DNA of 64,000 nucleotides from positions 124,001 through 188,000 of the forward strand of contig NZ_FOSK01000003.1 of NCBI RefSeq assembly GCF_900114245.1, given 5' to 3'. Position 1 is the stretch's first letter. The number at the start of each line of letters is the position of its first letter. Below are positions 18,422 to 26,059 of the stretch, piece by piece. The notes beneath the pieces are model-generated. The model was given only the letters and a program-made list of their open reading frames with translations, had not been told where the DNA came from and made no database searches. This DNA is from Pseudovibrio ascidiaceicola (GTDB lineage Bacteria; Pseudomonadota; Alphaproteobacteria; Rhizobiales; Stappiaceae). Made by a program: the position numbers and the translations under genes.

Positions 18422-20071
18422 TTAACGAGTAAGTGGCTTGTACTTGATGCGGCTTGGGTCTGCAGCGTGTGCACCCAGGCGGCGAACCTTGTCTTTTTCG
18501 TAGTCTTCAAAGTTACCTTCAAACCACTCAACGTGGCTATCACCTTCAAAGGCCAGCATGTGTGTAGCAAGACGGTCGAGGAACATACGATCGTGCGAGA
18601 TAACCACGGCACAACCAGCATAGTTTTCAAGCGCATCTTCGAGCGCTGCAAGTGTTTCAGTATCAAGGTCGTTGGTCGGCTCATCGAGCAGAAGAACGTT
18701 TGCACCAGACTTCAAAACCTTTGCAAGGTGCACACGGTTCCGCTGACCACCAGAAAGGTCGCCAACCTTCGCCTGCTGTCCTGCACCCTTGAAGTTGAAG
18801 GAAGAACAGTAGGCGCGTGAGTTGATCTCTTTCTTGTCGAGATAGATCACTTCAGCGCCTTCAGAGATTTCTTCCCAAACGGTCTTGCTGTCATCCAGTT
18901 TATCGCGAGACTGATCCACATAACCAAGATGCACGCGGTCACTCACAACCACTTCACCGCTGTCTGGCTTTTCCTGACCGGACAGCATCTTGAAGAGTGT
19001 CGACTTACCAGCACCGTTTGGACCGATGATACCAACAATACCACCACGCGGCAGTTTGAAGGACAGGTCATCAATCAACAAACGATCGCCAAAGCCTTTG
19101 GAAACGCCTTGAACGTCGATAACGTTGTTACCCAGACGCTCGCCAACAGGGATCAGAATCTGCTCAATAGAAGGCATACGCTCTTCTTGAGCGGTCAACA
19201 GAGCATCATAAGCATTGATACGCGCTTTTGACTTGGTCTGACGGCCCTTCGGCGTCATGCCCATCCATTCCTGTTCACGCTTGATAGCGCGGGAACGAGC
19301 CATGTTTTCACGGCCTTCCTGCTCCATACGCTTGGTCTTCTGCGTCAGGTAAGTGGAATAGTTGCCTTCATAAGGAATGCCCTGACCGCGGTCGAGCTCC
19401 AGAATCCAGCCAGTCACGTTATCAAGGAAGTAGCGATCATGGGTAATGATCAGAACTGAACCCTTGAACTCACGCAGATGGCGTTCCAGCCAGTGCACGG
19501 TCTCAGCGTCAAGGTGGTTGGTTGGTTCGTCAAGCAGCATCAGGTCAGGCTCGGACAAGAGCAGCTGACACAACGCGATACGGCGACGTTCACCACCAGA
19601 AAGGTTGTTTACAGGAGAGTCGGATGGAGGGCAGCGAAGCGCTTCCATTGCCATCTCAACCTGGCTTTCCAGGTTCCACAGGTCCTGCGCATCAATGATG
19701 TCCTGCAGCTGAGCACCTTCATCGGCTGTCTCATCTGAGTAGTTCATCATCAGTTCGTTATAACGATCCAGAAGAGCCTGCTTGTGCGCAACCCCTTCCA
19801 TTACGTTTTCAAGGACAGTCTTGTCCTCATTCAGCTTTGGTTCCTGCGGAAGATAACCAACCTTGGCACCTTCTGCAGCCCATGCTTCACCAGTGTACTC
19901 TTTATCAAGACCAGCCATGATCTTCAAAAGAGTAGACTTACCTGCACCGTTTGGACCAAGGATACCGATTTTCGCATCCGGGTAGAAAGACAGGTGAATA
20001 TTGTCGAGTACTTTTTTTGCACCGTAGGCCTTGGAGACCCCGTGCATGTGATAGATGAACTGGCGCGCCAT
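18422..20071 (-). CDS. ettA: Energy-dependent translational throttle, ABC-F ATPase EttA
   Basis: 549-residue cytosolic ABC-F protein that binds the ribosomal E site and gates the first elongation steps according to ATP/ADP. Two ATPase cassettes, each with Walker A (GPNGAGKSTLLK near 40; GPNGAGKSTLFK near 350), signature LSGGERRR or LSGGQRNR, and Walker B LLDEPTNHLD or LLDEPTNDLD. They are joined by the ABC-F linker containing KREQEWMGMTPKGRQTKSKARINAY, as in EttA. No membrane domain. The frame extends to 20212, but homology begins at MARQFIYHM (ATG 20071), preceded by CAGGCAG and AGGAG. Single gene. Confidence 0.96.
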   Translation of the reverse strand: MARQFIYHMHGVSKAYGAKKVLDNIHLSFYPDAKIGILGPNGAGKSTLLKIMAGLDKEYTGEAWAAEGAKVGYLPQEPKLNEDKTVLENVMEGVAHKQALLDRYNELMMNYSDETADEGAQLQDIIDAQDLWNLESQVEMAMEALRCPPSDSPVNNLSGGERRRIALCQLLLSEPDLMLLDEPTNHLDAETVHWLERHLREFKGSVLIITHDRYFLDNVTGWILELDRGQGIPYEGNYSTYLTQKTKRMEQEGRENMARSRAIKREQEWMGMTPKGRQTKSKARINAYDALLTAQEERMPSIEQILIPVGERLGNNVIDVQGVSKGFGDRLLIDDLSFKLPRGGIVGIIGPNGAGKSTLFKMLSGQEKPDSGEVVVSDRVHLGYVDQSRDKLDDSKTVWEEISEGAEVIYLDKKEINSRAYCSSFNFKGAGQQAKVGDLSGGQRNRVHLAKVLKSGANVLLLDEPTNDLDTETLAALEDALENYAGCAVVISHDRMFLDRLATHMLAFEGDSHVEWFEGNFEDYEKDKVRRLGAHAADPSRIKYKPLTR

Positions 20072-20237
20072 GGACTGCCTGCATCTCCTGATCTGTGTAA
20101 ATAATGAAATCTCTGGAGAGCACTCATAGTGGAAGCAGCGCCATGGGGCAATCCATAACACTTCAACGACGATCAAATCCGTCGCTTTTTCTCCTGATAC
20201 GAGGAATTTCACGACAATGATTGATCACTTACACGCA

Positions 20238-20271
20238 AGAAAAAAGGGCAGCAGATTTACACCGCCGCCCT
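20238..20271 (-). terminator. Terminator of the cbiM-like gene
   Basis: Interrupted GC stem (AGGGC at 20245-20249 with GCCCT at 20267-20271, plus inner GC pairs) followed on the minus strand by a run of U (plus-strand A at 20238-20245). 25 bases past the stop at 20296. Confidence 0.7.
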
Positions 20272-20295
20272 AATGACAAGCAAACTTGAAAAAAC

Positions 20296-20961
20296 TTATG
20301 CCAGCTTCAGCTGCGGAACCACGGTCAGGTTCCGAACAATTGCATTACCTTCAACGGCCTTAAGTCCCTTCACTGCAATAAAGGTGACTAATGGCTCACA
20401 GGCAACAAGTGCCAGATAAGACAGAGCAAACTGCGCCCAAGCTGTAAATGGCGTAGCCACATCGCCAATCATTAGCCAGAAACCAACCATGCCGGTTACA
20501 CCAGCATAATACATCGCATCCAACTTCAGGATCTGCGCAAAAGTCAGACGTTTGGTCAGATCTTTAGCGAACAACTGACGGCCACTCAAATAATGTACAG
20601 AGATAAGCGGCAGCATCAAAGACAGGCTGTTGACCCCCAAATGGTACATGTCCTGCGGATCAAACGCGAACGCTTGCAACAGCAAGCCGAGCGCAAACCC
20701 AAGAAGAACAGGTGTAAATCCAAGCGTCAGATACATGGCCATAGCACCGATAAAATGGAGTTCGGATGCTCCAACGGACATATGGAAGCTCTGCATGAAA
20801 ATAGAGAAGAAAACCGCAGCCAACAGCGTTTTTACAGGAATCAGCGGATCTTTCATAAATTCTGAGGCCTGCTCTTTGCAGCCCCACACAATAACACCGA
20901 CTGCACCTGCATTGGCAGCAATAACCTTGGCGGCGGAAACGTAACCCGGTTCAATATGCAT
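20296..20961 (-). CDS. cbiM: CbiM-like cobalt permease (ECF-type substrate-binding membrane protein)
   Basis: 221 residues beginning MHIEPGYVSAAKV; the N-terminal Met-His of CbiM proteins binds the metal ion. Six to seven hydrophobic helices follow, with His-rich turns (MQSFHMSVGASELHFIGA; DMYHLGVNSLSLMLPLISVHYLSG). In the Cbi system CbiM works with CbiN, CbiQ and CbiO, but none is here; the gene is alone between terminator and riboswitch. The ATG at 20961 has a clear AGGAG; a frame extension to 20997 lies inside the leader. Control by a cobalamin riboswitch strongly supports cobalt uptake for B12. Confidence 0.85.
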   Translation of the reverse strand: MHIEPGYVSAAKVIAANAGAVGVIVWGCKEQASEFMKDPLIPVKTLLAAVFFSIFMQSFHMSVGASELHFIGAMAMYLTLGFTPVLLGFALGLLLQAFAFDPQDMYHLGVNSLSLMLPLISVHYLSGRQLFAKDLTKRLTFAQILKLDAMYYAGVTGMVGFWLMIGDVATPFTAWAQFALSYLALVACEPLVTFIAVKGLKAVEGNAIVRNLTVVPQLKLA

Positions 20962-20977
20962 ATAATATGCTCCTCTT

Positions 20978-20992
20978 CGCACCCTCCGTGCG
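20978..20992 (-). promoter_or_regulatory. Small leader hairpin presenting GGAGG in its loop
   Basis: On the minus transcript CGCAC-GGAGG-GTGCG forms a 5-pair stem with a purine loop that looks like a ribosome site, lying between the cobalamin riboswitch and the true AGGAG of cbiM. It could be part of the expression platform (ribosome standby or mutually exclusive pairing with the aptamer). Inference only. Confidence 0.35.
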
Positions 20993-21007
20993 GTCATGAG
21001 TTTATGT

Positions 21008-21190
21008 CATGTCGGGCAGGTTTCCTGGCTCATGGCTTTTGCGCTCTCCGCCTTCCCAGAGATCATCTCCAGTGGCTTTTAAGAAGAACGCACCACGTAA
21101 CAGTTGCGGGGGCAGCTGCGGCTCGGGCCCATCTTTGGTCATCCCTACCGCATTCCCTTTTCATCCAAGAAGCTTGGCTTCTACAGAACC
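21008..21190 (-). ncRNA. Cobalamin riboswitch upstream of cbiM
   Basis: The minus transcript carries the canonical elements in order: AAAAGGGAA followed by GCGGT (21145-21164), CCCCCGCAACTGT (about 21104-21117), and the B12 box AGCCAGGAAACCTGCC (21015-21030), then GACATG. A small hairpin near 21168-21180 would be the P2 arm. Cobalamin binding normally lowers expression of the downstream gene, here the CbiM-like cobalt permease starting 47 bases after the aptamer. The start site of the transcript, and whether control is at translation or termination, is not visible, but no terminator lies between it and the gene, so translational control is likelier. Confidence 0.93.
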
Positions 21191-21309
21191 CAACAGCGGG
21201 AATATCCTAAATTACAGGAGAAGACACAACTAGAAATAAGAGGCAGTTGGGATAAGCAACAATCAGAGGAATGCAATGGCCCTTTTAACCCGCCAGAGCT
21301 GCAGGCAAA

Positions 21310-21343
21310 AAAAGAGGCGTGTACCCGTTGGTACACGCCTTTA
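21310..21343 (-). terminator. Terminator between the HAD-like gene and the riboswitch
   Basis: Ten-pair perfect stem GGCGTGTACC/GGTACACGCC (21317-21326 with 21331-21340), loop cgtt. On the minus strand it is followed by UCUUUUUUU. It lies 225 bases past the stop of the gene at 21565. The interval 21344-21564 holds no gene I can support. Confidence 0.8.
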
Positions 21344-21564
21344 AGAAAGTTGACACTCCCCCATCCGAGTGCCAGCCGAAGCTGTATTTAGAAATATCAG
21401 AGTGCCCCACCTCTTCATTGATCTTCATCAAAATAAATAAAATTACCTCAGAAACATCGGATATTATTTAACATTACAAATGCACTCAGATTTTCAATCG
21501 ATTAAAACTAGAATAGATCAAATATATCTCATGCAGATTGCAACGAAGGTCTCAGTATTTTCTA

Positions 21565-22380
21565 TTAGTTCTTACTATAAGTTCTCTCCGAAGGTGCCTG
21601 CCACGAATATTTCCTTAGCCAATGCTCATTAGGAGAAATCACAAAGCTCCATGAGTTCTGCTGCTCTCCAGATTTATCAGGAGTTGAATCTGGTGTGTGA
21701 GTAGAAGTATTTTGGCTGGCAGAAATTTGGATTTTAAGCACTCCCTCACCTTTGCCAGCAAGCTTCAGCAAGCCAAGATCACTGTGAGATCGTCCAAGAA
21801 AAATCTGAGGTGCTGTACCTATCCTCTCCCAAATCGTTCGAGCAAGATCTGTTGAGGACAGCGCCGTTGCGTGAGGAGTAACCTCGATAACCCGAAATCT
21901 CGGAAGCCCGTAGTTCAACTCCGCCATAGTGCGATCTACTTCATGGTCTCCAAAGCTTAAAACCCAGATCTGGAAGTGATGTTCTTTCAAAAAACCCACC
22001 AGCTCCTTCAAAGGCTGGAAGGCGAACTCTCGATACGTTGCACCAATAGCCTTTGGCCCGTGTAATGACAGATGAGCACGCACATTCTCAGAATAATCAG
22101 CAAAGCTACCAAAATTATCGCCAGCTTCGGGTGGCATAACTTCATTGTCTGCGCCAGCCAGTGCCTCACTCCACAAAGCACCATCGCCAACCAAAACAGC
22201 AACACGGTCATCAAGTTTCACATATTCCGGGCTCCCGGCCCGAGCCATACGCTCAATACTTTCCACGATACCGTGACGCGCTGTGGTTGAGCTCCAACTC
22301 GGCAAGATATTATCCCGCTCACCACCAGTTGGCTGTAAGACCGAAACCGCTGAGTATAAGAACAAGCTGGACCACTGCAT
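21565..22380 (-). CDS. HAD-fold protein lacking the catalytic nucleophile (probable pseudoenzyme)
   Basis: 271 residues. The N-terminal half follows a secreted HAD-hydrolase family whose mature part begins LPSWN and has motif I FDNDGTLW. Here LPSWSSTTARHGIVESIERMARAGSPEYV is clear, but motif I reads LVGDGALW: the nucleophilic Asp is Val. The motif II Ser survives (VLSFGD), while the final acidic motif GNSDGD is GRSHSD. Phosphatase activity is therefore unlikely. A hydrophobic start (MQWSSLFLYSAVSVLQ) could be a weak signal peptide. ATG at 22380 with AGGTGG upstream. No partner gene; divergent from the Amt-like GGDEF-EAL gene. Confidence 0.7.
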   Translation of the reverse strand: MQWSSLFLYSAVSVLQPTGGERDNILPSWSSTTARHGIVESIERMARAGSPEYVKLDDRVAVLVGDGALWSEALAGADNEVMPPEAGDNFGSFADYSENVRAHLSLHGPKAIGATYREFAFQPLKELVGFLKEHHFQIWVLSFGDHEVDRTMAELNYGLPRFRVIEVTPHATALSSTDLARTIWERIGTAPQIFLGRSHSDLGLLKLAGKGEGVLKIQISASQNTSTHTPDSTPDKSGEQQNSWSFVISPNEHWLRKYSWQAPSERTYSKN

Positions 22381-22685
22381 CGCTCAAGACCACCTGAAAG
22401 TTGTTTCAGTAAGATGGTGAACTACAATGCACATCAATTGCCCATAAAAAATGAACTAAATGCTGTTGTGAAAAGAGAAGAGAATCATAATTGACAGCCA
22501 CACTCTCTTTTCTCTCAACTTGAAGATAAGTACGAGTATTCACGTATATGAATAATCTCACTCAACGAAACATTTACTTACAATTTTTATAAATTTTCTT
22601 TGAAAGCGTCAGATAAACGTCATATGCGTCACTCTTTTCAATACTTTTTAGAATGAAACCCGCTCCCCCCTAGAATTCTTAATAA
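22381..22685. other. Divergent promoter region of the HAD-like and GGDEF-EAL genes
   Basis: 305 AT-rich bases with no frame of note and no repeat that stands out. It should contain two divergent promoters; none could be assigned with confidence. Confidence 0.35.
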
Positions 22686-25600
22686 ATGCGCAATAATTTC
22701 AAACAATTATGCCGAGGAATTTCCTGGGGTACCCAAATGCATTTTCGAGCCCTCATACTTCCTGTATTGCTCCTTTTCGTTTTAATTGGTTTATCGATAC
22801 ACTTCATGTCAGCGTCGTCGTATGCGTCGATTTTTGATCCTGCGACAGGTGGCCTGCACAATCAGCTCAATCAAGCTGAGCTGCTCACTCAGCAGCAGAA
22901 CCTATGGACCATATTGTCTGTAGGATTGTTCGCGCTTGGTGTCCTTGGGATACTGATCGTCTATTCCAGTCTGTTTATTCAGGAGCGCATGCGGGCAACC
23001 CGGTTTTTCAACCGTGCCCTTCTCCTTATCGCCATCAGTTCGGCAGCATGCCTGCTCATCGACACAACGTTGAACTTGCCTGATGTGACTGCACAATTGA
23101 TCCTCTGGCAGTCTGAAGTAGAGTTCAGACCACAAGGAGACATCCACGCCGCTGCAATCCACGCTGCAATGGCGGCCATGATCGCGGTCGTGGCTTATCT
23201 GCCTTTATCGCATCAGCTGACACTGCGTGCGACGATCATTCTCGCACTGTCCATCGGCAGTGTCATCTACCCTGCTTATCTGAAGGGCGTTCAGGGTTTA
23301 CTGCTTCATCCAATTAGCCAAAACACAGTTCTATCTGTCGGTTTCGAGCAGATTGGCGGCGGCACCGTGGTCACGTTGCTCGCGACATTTGTAGCCTTTT
23401 CCGGCATGTTCGTGACCGGGTTGCGAAACTCTCCAGCATTACCTGAGTACATTCTGCGCAACACACAAAACTACAATGTACTGCGGATCAAAGCAGGCGC
23501 GGCACTGATGGCCGTTGGCGGCATTGGCTTTTCAGTTGGTAATACAAGTATTTATTCAGGTGAGTTGGGCAGTGCGATCTTCAACGTTCTTGTCGCAACT
23601 GGTGTCTCGGTAACATTGGGCGTTGCCCTCGGCTTCTTCGCACCTCGCAAGGTCATGTACCCAACCATTCTGTTGAGCATGATTGGCGGCTTATCCTCTG
23701 TTCTCGGAAATGCCCAGCATCTGACCGTAGCGGGCGTCGCTCTTATTGCTCTGACAGCTTCAGTTGCTTCTATTGCAGTTGCACGCATCATCTATGCAAG
23801 GTCTAAGACCCACAAGGTCATCATTTACTACACCAGTCTTGGAATTGGCTCTCTGATTGGCCTCTTCGGCTTCACAACCGCACTGCCAGCAGGCCATGCA
23901 CTGGCCGGACTTAGCCTTGATAACTTCATACTTCAGGCCGTCGGAGCTTTGCTGACCATCCTTTGGGCTTTCCTATCGGGCTTAGTCTTGTTTACGGCTT
24001 TCAAATTTACGGGGCAGTTCCGCAAAGCCGATGAAATCGACCTGAATGTGTCTCCAATTGTCAGCACCATCAGCCAGATGGAGAACCTGATTGGCAAACT
24101 GGTGTGGCATGACGCCAAGCTGGATGAGCGTCTGCCGGTACGGGACAATGACCCGCAAGAACGTCTCGCCTCGCTCTTCAACTCGTTCCTCGACAAACTG
24201 CAAAGTGACGAGAAACGGCGGAAAATCAGCGAAACATCAAACAGTAAGCAGCAGGAAGAACTCAGCAAACTCGCCACATTTGCAGAAGGCGCTTTCGAAG
24301 GCCTGGCCATCTCAACAGATGGTATCATCGTGGAATGTAACCACGTGCTCTATGAGTTGCTTGACTATCAGGCAGGCGAAATGCGCGGCACCAGCTTGCT
24401 GTCTCACGTCGCACCCGACTACCGTGAGATAGCGCGGGCTGCGATCCTCGCCAACGAGCCAACCCCGAACGAAGTCATGCTCCTGAGCAAGTCTGGTGAA
24501 CGGATTCCAATCGAAGTCCGCGGTCGCTTGATGGAAGTGGCAGATGAAAACCTTCGCGTCTCTGCCGTGCGCGATATGCGCAAGCAGAAAGAAGACGAAG
24601 CTCGCATTCTCCACCTCGCGCAGCATGATATGTTGACTGGCCTGCCGAACCGCACCTACTTCCGCGAACGCTTCCAGAAAGCAATCGAAAACCAGGCAAA
24701 CGCAGAAGAATCGATCTCAGCAGTCATGTTGTTGGATCTGGATCGGTTCAAAGATATCAATGACTTATATGGTCACCCAATCGGTGATAAACTCATCCAG
24801 ACAGTTGCCCGACGCCTCAATGCATGTGTAACCCACCACGACACAGTTGCCCGTCTCGGTGGGGATGAGTTCGCGATCATTCAGGTCAACCTGAAAACAA
24901 CGGCTGAAGTCGGTCTGCTGACCAACAAAATACTAGAGGTCTTGTCCAAGCCGATCCATGTTGGCAACAACATCACGGTCAGAACGAGCGCCAGCATTGG
25001 TATCGCGCTGATTCCAGACCATGGGACGGATCCGGATGAGTTGATGTCCAAGGCAGATATCGCGCTTTATGAGGCGAAAGAAGCTGGCCGAAACACCTTC
25101 GCGTTCTTCGAAGACAAGATGGAAGAAGCCATTTTGCTGAGAAGAACAATGGAAGGTGACCTGCGTAACGCATTGGAAAATGAAGAACTTCAGCTCCACT
25201 TCCAACCGCAAGCTCGCTCTGATACCCGTTCCATCGTCGGCTTCGAGGCGCTTTTGCGTTGGAACCATCCTGAGAAAGGCCAAATTGGGCCGAACAACTT
25301 CATTCCGGTTGCGGAAGAAAGTGGTCTGATCATTCCGATTGGCCGTTGGGTTCTGAATGAAGCCTGTGCGCAAGCGTCTCAGTGGCCGGAGCGGTATCGT
25401 GTGGGGGTGAACCTCAGTCCGGTGCAGTTTTGTGATGAGTACCTCATACAAGAGGTTGAGGGTGCACTGGCGCGAAGTGGGCTGTCTCCGGAGCGTCTGG
25501 AACTGGAAATTACTGAGAGCGTGCTGATCCACGATGACCGCCGCGCACTCAATACTCTGAGGCAACTCAAGGAGTTAGGTATCACCATCGCGCTTGATGA

Positions 25601-26015
25601 CTTTGGTACCGGCTACTCGTCTCTCAGCTATCTGCGCCGCTTCCCGTTTGATCGTCTGAAGATCGACCGCAGCTTCGTCAGTGGGGTAACACAGACGCCA
25701 GAACTGGCAGCAATCATCCGTGCTGTCATCGATCTCGGGCAGGCTTTGGGAATGGAAGTCATCGCCGAAGGTGTTGAAACTGAACCAGAATTAGAGCTGC
25801 TGCGCAATGAATCCTGCGATGAAGTGCAAGGCTTCCTGATTGGTCGCCCGCAAGTTTTGGATAGCGAAATGGCAAAACATGTCAGCAATGCCAATCTGGA
25901 AATTCAGGCGTTAGATCAGTATATCGCAGCCCTGCAAGAAACCTCTCTGAAGCTAAAAGAGAAGGAAAAACAAGCAGCTGACAAGGCTCTGGGCATGATA
26001 GATGCAGGTGACTAG
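22686..26015 (+). CDS. Amt-like membrane sensor fused to PAS, GGDEF and EAL domains
   Basis: 1109 residues. Residues about 20-445 form some 11 membrane helices that resemble the ammonium transporter fold: GFEQIGGGTVV (219-229) matches Amt's FDFAGGTVVH, GGIGFSVGNTS (278-288) matches GWFGFNAGS, and the domain ends in an ADEIDLN like Amt's EEEGLDLS. Both pore histidines are replaced (Thr230 and, most likely, Thr383), suggesting a sensor rather than a channel. Then a linker, PAS (about 528-635), GGDEF (about 640-815, intact GGDEF at 725-729, no RxxD inhibitory site) and EAL (about 825-1070) with EALLRW at 854 and DDFGTGYSSL, so both c-di-GMP synthesis and breakdown look possible. Start: ATG 22686, or ATG 22737 (Met18) with better spacing to GGGG. 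Confidence 0.88.
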   Translation: MRNNFKQLCRGISWGTQMHFRALILPVLLLFVLIGLSIHFMSASSYASIFDPATGGLHNQLNQAELLTQQQNLWTILSVGLFALGVLGILIVYSSLFIQERMRATRFFNRALLLIAISSAACLLIDTTLNLPDVTAQLILWQSEVEFRPQGDIHAAAIHAAMAAMIAVVAYLPLSHQLTLRATIILALSIGSVIYPAYLKGVQGLLLHPISQNTVLSVGFEQIGGGTVVTLLATFVAFSGMFVTGLRNSPALPEYILRNTQNYNVLRIKAGAALMAVGGIGFSVGNTSIYSGELGSAIFNVLVATGVSVTLGVALGFFAPRKVMYPTILLSMIGGLSSVLGNAQHLTVAGVALIALTASVASIAVARIIYARSKTHKVIIYYTSLGIGSLIGLFGFTTALPAGHALAGLSLDNFILQAVGALLTILWAFLSGLVLFTAFKFTGQFRKADEIDLNVSPIVSTISQMENLIGKLVWHDAKLDERLPVRDNDPQERLASLFNSFLDKLQSDEKRRKISETSNSKQQEELSKLATFAEGAFEGLAISTDGIIVECNHVLYELLDYQAGEMRGTSLLSHVAPDYREIARAAILANEPTPNEVMLLSKSGERIPIEVRGRLMEVADENLRVSAVRDMRKQKEDEARILHLAQHDMLTGLPNRTYFRERFQKAIENQANAEESISAVMLLDLDRFKDINDLYGHPIGDKLIQTVARRLNACVTHHDTVARLGGDEFAIIQVNLKTTAEVGLLTNKILEVLSKPIHVGNNITVRTSASIGIALIPDHGTDPDELMSKADIALYEAKEAGRNTFAFFEDKMEEAILLRRTMEGDLRNALENEELQLHFQPQARSDTRSIVGFEALLRWNHPEKGQIGPNNFIPVAEESGLIIPIGRWVLNEACAQASQWPERYRVGVNLSPVQFCDEYLIQEVEGALARSGLSPERLELEITESVLIHDDRRALNTLRQLKELGITIALDDFGTGYSSLSYLRRFPFDRLKIDRSFVSGVTQTPELAAIIRAVIDLGQALGMEVIAEGVETEPELELLRNESCDEVQGFLIGRPQVLDSEMAKHVSNANLEIQALDQYIAALQETSLKLKEKEKQAADKALGMIDAGD

Positions 26016-26059
26016 CGCAGCATTTCAGCACTAAGACAATAGGCAGCCAGCAGGACTTA

